NCBI RefSeq assembly: GCF_022829685.1
Contig: NZ_JAKSYE010000125.1
Span: 394,454 to 458,453, forward strand
Reading direction: 5' to 3'
DNA length: 64,000 bases
DNA from: Methylobacterium sp. E-045
GTDB lineage: Bacteria; Pseudomonadota; Alphaproteobacteria; Rhizobiales; Beijerinckiaceae
In this document: positions 15,974 to 23,090 of the stretch, in pieces
Layout: every line of letters starts with the position of its first letter
How positions within the stretch are numbered: position 1 is the stretch's first letter
The notes under the pieces: model-generated
Told to the model about the DNA's origin: nothing
Database searches by the model: none
The model's input: only the letters and a program-made list of their open reading frames with translations
Program-made: the position numbers and the translations under genes

Positions 15974-17832
15974 GGGGGGCGCCGAGCCGCCGGGACTTCG
16001 TCGTCGGGGCCGGCGCCCTCGGCATCGCCACGGCCCTGCCGAGGCCGGCTCGCGCCGCCCCCACCGGGCCGAGCCACGGCATGTCGAGTTTCGGCGAGCT
16101 GAAATACCCGGCCGATTTTCCGCGTTTCGCCTATGCGAACCCGGCGGCGCCGCGCGGCGGCCGGTTCTCGGCTCAGCTGTCCTCGACCTTCGGCAATCAG
16201 GCCGGCGACACGTTCGACACGCTGAACGCCTACGTCCTGCGCGGCAATGGTGCGGCCGGCATGAACCTCACCTTCGATGCGCTGATGGTGCGGGCGCTGG
16301 ACGAGCCGGACGCGCTCTACGGCCTCGTCGCCCGTGAAGTCGAGGCGAGCGAGGACGGCCTCACCTACCGTTTCGGCCTGCGCCCGCAGGCGCGGTTCCA
16401 CGATGGCTCGCGCCTCACCGCCGGCGATGTCGCCTTCACCCTGAACCTGCTGAAGCAGAAGGGGCACCCCGAGATCTCCCAGGTGATCCGGGACATGGCG
16501 GACGCCGTGGCCGAGGGCGACGAGACCGTGGTCGTCCGGTTCGAGAAGGGCCGCAGCCGCGACCTGCCGCTCTTCGTCGCCACCCTGCCGATCTTTTCGA
16601 AGGCCTATTACGCCGGACGGGACTTCGAGGCCTCCACCCTGGAGCCGCCGAGGGGGTCCGGCCCCTACAAGGTCGGGCGCCTGGAAGCCGGCCGCTTCAT
16701 CGAGTTCGAGCGGGTGCCCGATTACTGGGCCGCCGACCTGCCGGTGATGGTCGGGCACAACAATTTCGACCAGATCCGCTACGAGTATTTTCGCGATCGC
16801 CAGGTGGCGTTCGAGGCGTTCAAGGGCGGCATCTTCACCTTCCGCGAGGAGTTCACCGCCCGCGTCTGGGCGACGGGCTACGACTTCCCCGCCCTCCGCG
16901 AGGGCCGCGTGCGCAAGGAAGTGGTGCCCGATGCCCGCCCCTCCGGCACGCAGGGCTGGTGGCTCAACACCCGCCGCGAGGCCTTCGCCGATCCCCGCGT
17001 GCGCGAGGCCATCGGCCTGTGCTTCGACTTCACCTGGTCGAACGCCAACCTGATGTACGGCGCCTACGAACGCACCGCCTCGTATTTCGAGAATTCCGAC
17101 CTCAAGGCGACCGGACGCCCGCCCCCTGAGGAGCTGGCTCTCCTCGCCCCCCTGCGCGCCGACCTGCCGGCGGACGTGTTCGGCGAGGCCTGGAGCCCAC
17201 CGGCGACGGACGGGTCGGGCCAGGATCGCGCCCTGCTCAGCCGTGCCGCGGCGCTCCTGCGCGAGGCCGGGTGCACGCGCGAGGGCGGCGTGGTCCGCCT
17301 GTCGTCCGGCAGGCCCCTCGAGATCGAGTTCCTTAACGACGATCCCGTCTTCGAGCCGGTGACCCACCCCTTCATTCGCAACCTCGGGCTTATCGGGATC
17401 AAGGCGCGCATCCGTCTCGCCGACGCGGCGCAGTACCAGGCCCGACTGAAGGATTTCGACTTCGACGTCGTGAGCCGCCGCTACGGCAGCAGCCTGACGC
17501 CGGGCCCTGAACTGCGCGAGGCCTACGGGTCGCGGGCCGCCGCGACGCCGGGATCGAACAACCTGTCCGGCATCGCCAGCCCCGCCATCGATGCGCTGAT
17601 CGACAAGGTGACCGAGGCGACCTCGCGCTCCGATCTCATCACCGCCGCCCGCGCCCTCGACCGGGTACTGCGCGCGGGCCGCTACTGGGTTCCGATGTGG
17701 TACAAGCCGGATCACCGGCTGGCCCTGTGGGACGTCTACGGCCACCCGTCGCCGGGACCGGCCTACGATCTCGGCGCGCCGTCGATCTGGTGGCACGATG
17801 CCGACAAGGCCCGGCGCATCGGCCGGAACTGA
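15970..17832 (+). CDS. ABC transporter substrate-binding protein, YejA-like (second copy, Tat signal)
   Basis: A 620-residue family 5 binding protein, clearly a paralogue of the preceding gene: both have E-KYP-F-F-YA-P-AP-GG at the start, RF-DG--LT--DV in the middle and the QYQ-RL--FDFDV block. The N-terminus has a twin-arginine signal (PSRRDFVVGAGALGIATALP) rather than a plain Sec signal. The start is GTG 15970 inside the GTGA overlap with the first copy. Having two different binding proteins ahead of one permease suggests two ligand ranges feeding one transporter. Confidence 0.88.
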   Translation: MRGAPSRRDFVVGAGALGIATALPRPARAAPTGPSHGMSSFGELKYPADFPRFAYANPAAPRGGRFSAQLSSTFGNQAGDTFDTLNAYVLRGNGAAGMNLTFDALMVRALDEPDALYGLVAREVEASEDGLTYRFGLRPQARFHDGSRLTAGDVAFTLNLLKQKGHPEISQVIRDMADAVAEGDETVVVRFEKGRSRDLPLFVATLPIFSKAYYAGRDFEASTLEPPRGSGPYKVGRLEAGRFIEFERVPDYWAADLPVMVGHNNFDQIRYEYFRDRQVAFEAFKGGIFTFREEFTARVWATGYDFPALREGRVRKEVVPDARPSGTQGWWLNTRREAFADPRVREAIGLCFDFTWSNANLMYGAYERTASYFENSDLKATGRPPPEELALLAPLRADLPADVFGEAWSPPATDGSGQDRALLSRAAALLREAGCTREGGVVRLSSGRPLEIEFLNDDPVFEPVTHPFIRNLGLIGIKARIRLADAAQYQARLKDFDFDVVSRRYGSSLTPGPELREAYGSRAAATPGSNNLSGIASPAIDALIDKVTEATSRSDLITAARALDRVLRAGRYWVPMWYKPDHRLALWDVYGHPSPGPAYDLGAPSIWWHDADKARRIGRN

Positions 17833-17841
17833 GGACCTGAC

Positions 17842-18948
17842 GTGCTCGCCTACATCCTGCGCCGCATCGCCCTCATGGTCCCGACGATCTTCGGGATCAT
17901 GCTCATCACCTTCGTCATCGTGCAATTCGCCCCCGGCGGGCCGGTGGAGCGCGTGCTGGCGCAGCTGCAGGGCCAGAACGAGGGCAGCCTGTCCCGCGTC
18001 ACCGGCGGCGCCGGCGATCTCGGCGGCGGCGGGCGCTCGGCCGGCGGCGGCTCGGAGGCGAGTTCGCGCTATCGCGGCGCGCAGGGCCTCGACCCGGCCT
18101 TCATCAAGAAGCTCGAACAGCAATTCGGCTTCGACAAGCCGGCCCCCGAGCGCTTCGCCAAGATGCTGTGGGATTACGCCACCTTCGATTTCGGCAAGAG
18201 CTACTTTCGCGATGTCTCGGTGCTGCAGCTGATCCGCGAGCGGCTGCCGGTCTCGATCTCGCTCGGCCTGTGGATGACGCTCCTGTCCTACGCGATCTCG
18301 ATTCCCCTGGGCATCCGCAAGGCGGTGAAGGACGGGTCGCGGTTCGACCTGTGGACCTCCAGCATCGTCATCGTCGGCTACGCCATCCCGAGCTTCCTGT
18401 TCGGCATCGCCCTCATCATCCTGTTCGCCGGAGGCTCGTTCCTGCAGGTCTTCCCGATCCGCGGCCTCACCAGCGAGGGCTGGGAGAACTTCACCCTGTG
18501 GGGCAAGATCGTCGATTACGCCTGGCACATGACGCTGCCGCTCACCGCCCTGGTGCTCGGCGCCTTCGCCACCTCGACCCTGCTCACGAAGAACTCGTTC
18601 CTCGACGAGATCCGCAAGCAATACGTGATGACGGCGCGGATGAAGGGTCTCACGGAGCGGCGGGTGCTCTACGGCCACGTCTTCCGCAACGCGATGCTGA
18701 TCGTGGTGGCGGGCTTTCCCGGCGCCTTCATCTCGGCCTTCTTCGCGGGCTCCCTGCTGATCGAGACGATCTTCTCCCTCGACGGGCTCGGGCTCCTGTC
18801 CTTCACCTCCATCGTCGGGCGCGACTATCCGATCGTCTTCGCCACGCTCTACATCTTCTCCCTGATGGGGCTGGCGGTGAACCTGCTCTCCGACCTGATC
18901 TACACCTGGATCGACCCGCGCATCGATTTCTCCGCGCGGGCCACGTGA
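17842..18948 (+). CDS. yejB: ABC transporter permease, YejB-like
   Basis: A 368-residue inner-membrane permease. It opens MLAYILRRIALMVPTIFGIMLITFVIVQFAPGGPVE, the DppB/OppB/YejB start, followed by a Gly/Ser-rich periplasmic insert (residues about 50-75) common in YejB, then the permease domain. The EAA loop is visible as YVMTARMKGLTERRVLYGHVFRNA near 255-278. YejB normally pairs with YejE and the double ATPase YejF to import peptides or microcin C. Neither follows here: the next gene, overlapping by GTGA, is an acetyltransferase. Confidence 0.9.
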   Translation: MLAYILRRIALMVPTIFGIMLITFVIVQFAPGGPVERVLAQLQGQNEGSLSRVTGGAGDLGGGGRSAGGGSEASSRYRGAQGLDPAFIKKLEQQFGFDKPAPERFAKMLWDYATFDFGKSYFRDVSVLQLIRERLPVSISLGLWMTLLSYAISIPLGIRKAVKDGSRFDLWTSSIVIVGYAIPSFLFGIALIILFAGGSFLQVFPIRGLTSEGWENFTLWGKIVDYAWHMTLPLTALVLGAFATSTLLTKNSFLDEIRKQYVMTARMKGLTERRVLYGHVFRNAMLIVVAGFPGAFISAFFAGSLLIETIFSLDGLGLLSFTSIVGRDYPIVFATLYIFSLMGLAVNLLSDLIYTWIDPRIDFSARAT

Positions 18949-19448
18949 CCAGCCTGCCCCTGGTCATCCGGCCCGAGCGGCCGGGCGATACGGAGGCCAT
19001 CGACCGCCTCCATGCCCGCGCCTTCGGGCCGGGACGCTTCGCCCGCACGGCCTATCGCCTGCGCGAGGGCACCCTGCCCCTGGCCGACCTCTGCTTCACG
19101 GCGCTCGTCGGCACCTATCTCGTCGGCTCCGTCCGCGTCGGCCCGGCGGAAGCCGGCGGGCCGCTCCTCGTGCTCGGACCGCTCACCGTCGATCCGAGCT
19201 TCGGAAAGCGCGGCATCGGCGGATCGCTGATGCGGGCGAGCCTCGATGCCGCGCGGGAAGGCGGCCACGGACTCGTGGTCCTCGTGGGCGACGCCCCCTA
19301 TTATTGGCGCTTCGGCTTCGTGCCCGTGCCGCCGGGCCGCCTCCTGCCGCCGGGACCGGTCGACCCCACGCGCTTCCTCTGGCTCGAACTCCGTCCGGGC
19401 GCCCTCGACACCGTGTCGGGGAACGTGAAGGCCGTTCGTCCGCGTTGA
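18945..19448 (+). CDS. GNAT family N-acetyltransferase (YhbS-like)
   Basis: About 167 residues from a GTG that overlaps the yejB stop. The start LVIRPERPGDTEAIDRLHARAFGP and the core LLVLGPLTVDPSFGKRGIGGSLMRASLDAA (acetyl-CoA loop GKRGIGG) followed by VVLVGDAPYYWRFGFVPV match the YhbS-type predicted acetyltransferases. The overlap indicates translational coupling with the importer; perhaps it modifies imported compounds, but the acceptor is unknown. Confidence 0.85.
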   Translation: MTSLPLVIRPERPGDTEAIDRLHARAFGPGRFARTAYRLREGTLPLADLCFTALVGTYLVGSVRVGPAEAGGPLLVLGPLTVDPSFGKRGIGGSLMRASLDAAREGGHGLVVLVGDAPYYWRFGFVPVPPGRLLPPGPVDPTRFLWLELRPGALDTVSGNVKAVRPR

Positions 19449-19484
19449 CCGGTGAGGCGCCGGGCGGTGCTGCGGGAGCGACGA

Positions 19485-20381
19485 ATGACGGAACCGAACC
19501 ACTCCATCACACACCGGACGATCGGCGTGAACGGCGTCAGCCTCCATGTGGCGTCCGCCGGCCATGGACCGCCCCTCGTCCTGCTCCATGGCTGGCCGGA
19601 ATTCTGGCTCACCTGGGAGCCGGTGATGCAGCGCCTCGCCGATCGGTTCGAGCTGATCGTTCCCGATCTCAGGGGCTTCGGCGAGAGCGGGAAGCCGGAG
19701 GCGGGGCCGTCGGACAAGGCCGGGGCGGAGGTCCACGCGGCGGACGTGGTCGGGCTGCTCGATGCCCTGGGGATCGCGCGCGCCGGGTTCGTCGGCCACG
19801 ATGTGGGCGCCTATGTCGGGCAGGCGCTCGGGCGTCGCGGACCGGAGCGCCTGACCGGCCTGTTCTTCTTCGATTGCCCCTATCCCGGCATCGGCCCGCG
19901 CCTCGCGGCCCCGGAAATGCTCGCCGAGATCTGGTACCAGTCGTTCCACGTCAAGCCGTTCGCCGCCGCCACGGTGGGCGCGTCGCGCGAGTCCTGCCGG
20001 CTCTATATCGGCCATTTCCTGCGCCACTGGGCCGGCGGAAACCCGGCGGCCTTCGACGACGTGCTGGAGGCGTTCGTCGATAATTTCATGGCCCCCGGCA
20101 ACCTTCAGGGCGGCTTCAACTGGTACGTCAGCGCGCAGGACGGGCGCCTCGCCATGATCCGCGGCGAAGCGCCCCCGCTGCCGCCGATCCCCGTGCCGAC
20201 CTGCATCCGCTGGGGCACGCGCGACCCGCTCTTCCCCTATGCCTGGACCGATCGTCTCGGCGAGACCTTCCCGGATCTCGACCTCGCCCCGTTCGAGGGC
20301 GTCGGCCATTTCCCCCACCGCGAGGCGCCGGTCGCGGCGGCGGCGGAGATCGCACGGTTCTTCGGACGGTCGATGGGATGA
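19485..20381 (+). CDS. Alpha/beta hydrolase, epoxide hydrolase/haloacetate dehalogenase-like
   Basis: A 298-residue alpha/beta-fold enzyme. The oxyanion-side motif LVLLHGWPEFWLTW (residues 31-44), PDLRGFGESGKP, nucleophile Asp106 in VGHDVGAYVG, an acid in WGTRDPLFPY and His in VGHFPHREAP form a full catalytic set. An aspartate nucleophile points to the epoxide hydrolase/haloalkane or haloacetate dehalogenase branch rather than esterases. The start ATG 19485 has CGGGAGCG before it; an in-frame ATG at 19452 is less likely. It is 36 bases after the GNAT gene and probably in the same transcript. Confidence 0.85.
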   Translation: MTEPNHSITHRTIGVNGVSLHVASAGHGPPLVLLHGWPEFWLTWEPVMQRLADRFELIVPDLRGFGESGKPEAGPSDKAGAEVHAADVVGLLDALGIARAGFVGHDVGAYVGQALGRRGPERLTGLFFFDCPYPGIGPRLAAPEMLAEIWYQSFHVKPFAAATVGASRESCRLYIGHFLRHWAGGNPAAFDDVLEAFVDNFMAPGNLQGGFNWYVSAQDGRLAMIRGEAPPLPPIPVPTCIRWGTRDPLFPYAWTDRLGETFPDLDLAPFEGVGHFPHREAPVAAAAEIARFFGRSMG

Positions 20382-20415
20382 CCCTGAAGATCGACATTCC
20401 CGTCGAGACGCCCGT

Positions 20416-20541
20416 CCCTCCCCCCTCTGCGGGGGAGGGTGGCCCGCGAATGCGGGTAGGGAGAGGGGAGCGCCGGTTCCGGAGAGGTCGCCCCCTCTCC
20501 CGCCTGCTCCGTAGGCACCCTCCCCCCTCTGCGGGGGAGGG
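20416..20541. repeat. Composite palindromic repeat with two identical 24-bp ends
   Basis: Each end is the same 24-base palindrome (CCCTCCCC...GGGGAGGG, at 20416-20439 and 20518-20541). Between them GGGAGAGGGG and CCCCCTCTCCC form an inner stem around a GCGCCGGTTCCGG core. It fills the gap between the convergent hydrolase and MoxR-operon genes and may also act as a bidirectional terminator. The related hairpin near 23031 suggests a dispersed family. Confidence 0.8.
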
Positions 20542-20551
20542 TTGAAAACCT

Positions 20552-22636
20552 TTACGCCGCCCGCCCGCGACGCCCTTCCACCAGCCACATCGCCAGCACC
20601 GCGCCGGCGAGCGCCACGAGGGCCCAGAGACCCAGCGCCAGGGGATAGACCTCGACGCCGCGGATGACGGCGCTGTCGCTGGGGCGGAAACCGATCCAGT
20701 CGGCGCCGGCGAGCCGGCCGCTGCGCACCGATTGCAGGCGCGGCACCACCGTGCCGCCGCCGGCATCGGCGATCCGCCGGATCGACCCCCCGGTTCCCTC
20801 GGCCATGGCCTTCAGACGCTCGGTGTCGCTGAACACGTCGGTGAGTTCGCGCGGGTTCGGCGGCCCGACGCTGACGAAGGCGATGAGCGAGCCGGAGCGC
20901 AGGGTGTGCAGCCCGAGCTCCGTGGCCTCGAACGTCGTGCTGAACAGGCCGGGCTCCCCGGCCGTGAGGGTCAGCGTCCGCTCCGGTCCGGTCGGCCCCT
21001 TCACGGTGACGGGGTCGGTGGTCTCGGCCATGGTCTGGCGCTCGACGCGGACCTCGCGTCCGTGCCCCGTGGTCTGCGCCCGCAGGGCCTCCTCTTCGAG
21101 GGCCGGCTCCTTCATCAGCCAATGGCCGAGGCGGCGCAGGAGATCGAGATAGGGCCCGCCCTCCTGGTAGCCCCGCGCCCAGAGCCAGGCATGGTCGGAC
21201 AGGAGCAGGGCGACACGGCCCTTGTCCTCCCGCGACAGGGCCAGGAGCGGCAGGGCGTTCGGCCCCTGCAGGATCGGCTGTACCCCCGCCTTGGTCTGGG
21301 CCGAGACGATGCGGAGCCAGTCGCCCCAGGCGGGGGGCGACGCCTCCGATCCCGGCAGGGCGCGGGTGACGGGGTGGCGGGTGCCGGTGCCCGTCAGCGT
21401 CGCCTTGTAGGGCTGTTCCACCACACGGCCATTGGGTTCGCCGGGCAGGATCTGGGAGAGCCGGGTGCGGGCCAGACTCGCCGAGGAGGCGAATTCCGGC
21501 CCCGCCGCGATGAGGAGCGCGCCGCCGTCGCGGACGTAGCGGACGATGTTGTCGAAATAGGCCGAGGGCAGCACGCTCTGGTTGGCGTAGCGGTCGAAAA
21601 TGATGAGGTCGAAATCCTTGATCTTCTGGACGAACAGCTCGCGCGTTGGGAAGGCGATGAGCGAGAGTTCGGAGATCGGCGTCCCGTCCTGCTTCTCCGG
21701 AGGCCGCAGGATGGTGAAATGAACGAGGTCGACGTTGGCGTCGGATTTCAGCAGGTTGCGCCAGGTGCGCTCGCCCTGGTGCGGCTCGCCCGAGACGAGG
21801 AGCACGCGCAGCTTCTCGCGGATGCCCTCGATGGGCAGCACGGCGCGGTTGTTGATCGTGGTCAGCTCGCCGGGCAGCGGCTCGACTTCGATCTCCACGA
21901 CGTTGGGGCCGCCATGCTCGATCTTGGTGGTGAGGGAGAACGGCTGGCCGGTGGGGAAGGTGCGGCGGCCGATCTCCTCGCCGTCGCGGCGCACGGTGAC
22001 GGTGGCGCTGCCGGTGCCGCCCCGCTCCATCACCTCGGCGCGGATGGTGAGATCGCGCCCGACGATGCCGAAGCGCGGGGCCTCGATCAGCTTTATCTGC
22101 CGGTCGCGCTCGTCGGGATGTCCGGTGACGAGGACATGGAGCGGCGCCTTGATGCCCAGCGCCGCGACGGTGGCCGGGATGTCGTGGACGACGCCGTCCG
22201 TGAGCATCACCACGCCGGCCAGCCGATCCGGCGGGACGTCGGCGAGGCCCTGGGACAGGGCGGTGAACAGCTTGGTGCCGTCATCGCCGTCCTTGGCGTC
22301 GGGCACGTCGATGAAGCGCGGCTCGATGGTGGAGAGGGCTCCGAAGCGCCGCTGCAACTCGGTCCGCACCGTGTCGGTCATGGCCGGGCGGTCGCCGAGG
22401 CTTTGCGACCCCGACCGGTCCACGACGATGGCCGCGATGTCCTTCACCGGCTCGCGGTCCTCGCGCACCAGGGCCGGGTTGGCGATGGCCGCGAGCACGA
22501 GCCCGAGGGCCAGCGCCCGCAGGATCGCCGTGCGCCCCCGCGCCACGAAGGCAAGAGCGACGAAGATCGCCACCAGAACGCCCAAGCCCGCGATGACAGG
22601 CCACGGGATGAGCGGCGTGAAGCTGAGGCTCAGCAT
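20552..22636 (-). CDS. Membrane protein with vWA-like and glutamine amidotransferase-like domains (MoxR operon)
   Basis: A 694-residue protein, last in the MoxR operon. Two N-terminal helices (about residues 12-31 and 38-54) are followed by a von Willebrand A-like domain with an intact metal-site motif DRSGS (73-77) and LTDG (about 145-148). A central part, including LIIFDRYANQS and YVRDGGALLIAAGPEF, resembles a class I amidotransferase-like fold, and one C-terminal helix (about 665-685) precedes a basic tail. Most of the protein would face the periplasm. The same layout is found as a conserved uncharacterised membrane protein next to MoxR in many alphaproteobacteria. Its biochemical role is unknown. 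Confidence 0.8.
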   Translation of the reverse strand: MLSLSFTPLIPWPVIAGLGVLVAIFVALAFVARGRTAILRALALGLVLAAIANPALVREDREPVKDIAAIVVDRSGSQSLGDRPAMTDTVRTELQRRFGALSTIEPRFIDVPDAKDGDDGTKLFTALSQGLADVPPDRLAGVVMLTDGVVHDIPATVAALGIKAPLHVLVTGHPDERDRQIKLIEAPRFGIVGRDLTIRAEVMERGGTGSATVTVRRDGEEIGRRTFPTGQPFSLTTKIEHGGPNVVEIEVEPLPGELTTINNRAVLPIEGIREKLRVLLVSGEPHQGERTWRNLLKSDANVDLVHFTILRPPEKQDGTPISELSLIAFPTRELFVQKIKDFDLIIFDRYANQSVLPSAYFDNIVRYVRDGGALLIAAGPEFASSASLARTRLSQILPGEPNGRVVEQPYKATLTGTGTRHPVTRALPGSEASPPAWGDWLRIVSAQTKAGVQPILQGPNALPLLALSREDKGRVALLLSDHAWLWARGYQEGGPYLDLLRRLGHWLMKEPALEEEALRAQTTGHGREVRVERQTMAETTDPVTVKGPTGPERTLTLTAGEPGLFSTTFEATELGLHTLRSGSLIAFVSVGPPNPRELTDVFSDTERLKAMAEGTGGSIRRIADAGGGTVVPRLQSVRSGRLAGADWIGFRPSDSAVIRGVEVYPLALGLWALVALAGAVLAMWLVEGRRGRAA

Positions 22637-22700
22637 GGGCTAGCGGCCTCATATCCCATCTCGACGACCGTTCTCTTCATCCACCACGCGTCGATACAAC

Positions 22701-22820
22701 GCGCGACAGGCTCCCTCTCCTGGAAGGAGAGGGTTGGGGTGAGGTGTGGTCCATCTCCGGACAAGTCACGCACCTCACCCTGTCCCTCTCCTTCTAGGAG
22801 AGAAGACCCGCGCTTCCTGC
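22701..22820. repeat. 120-bp palindromic repeat, copy 1
   Basis: It begins GCGCGACAGGCTCCCTC and ends CCCGCGCTTCCTGC. Inside, CCCTCTCCTGGAAGGAGAGGG and GGTGAGGTGTG pair with CGCACCTCACC and CCCTCTCC in the second half, so the unit can fold into one long branched hairpin. It is nearly identical to copy 2 at 22899-23018. Confidence 0.9.
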
Positions 22821-22898
22821 GACCTGTCTGAGAACCGCAGCCCGCGGGGGGAGAAGAGACAAGCCTGCCGAGCAGGTTCACCGAGGCGGCAATGCGAG

Positions 22899-23018
22899 GC
22901 GCGACAGGCTCCCTCTCCTGGAAGGAGAGGGTTGGGGTGAGGTGTGGTCCATCTCCGAAAAGGTCACACACCTCACCCTGTCCCTCTCCTTCCAGGAGAG
23001 GGGACCCGCGCTTCCTGC
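22899..23018. repeat. 120-bp palindromic repeat, copy 2
   Basis: Same orientation and length as copy 1, with only about eight differences, several of them in the central loop (CCGAAAAGGTCACA against CCGGACAAGTCACG). The copies are 78 bases apart. They and the hairpin at 23031-23055 fill the 454-base gap between two genes of the MoxR operon. Confidence 0.9.
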
Positions 23019-23030
23019 TGCCAATGGGGA

Positions 23031-23055
23031 CCCCCTCCCCCGCAGAAGGGGGAGG
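23031..23055. repeat. CCCCTCCCCC/GGGGGAGGG hairpin
   Basis: CCCCCTCCCCC-GCAGAA-GGGGGAGGG is the same kind of palindrome as at 20416 and 20518, here next to the 120-bp repeats and 36 bases past the end of the DUF4159-like gene. Confidence 0.7.
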
Positions 23056-23090
23056 GATCAGTCCACGCCGATACGCCGTCTCGAAAGCCA

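Noticed and set aside
13961..18678. Very long open frames on the minus strand opposite the peptide-importer operon (up to 926 residues)
   Set aside because: They are the antisense of clear YejA/YejB genes in GC-rich DNA, are made of low-complexity Arg/Gly/Glu/Ala text, and contain no domain.
20416..23055. Repeats considered as a CRISPR array
   Set aside because: Only two copies of each, units of 24 or 120 bases that are palindromes themselves, no regular spacers and no cas genes.
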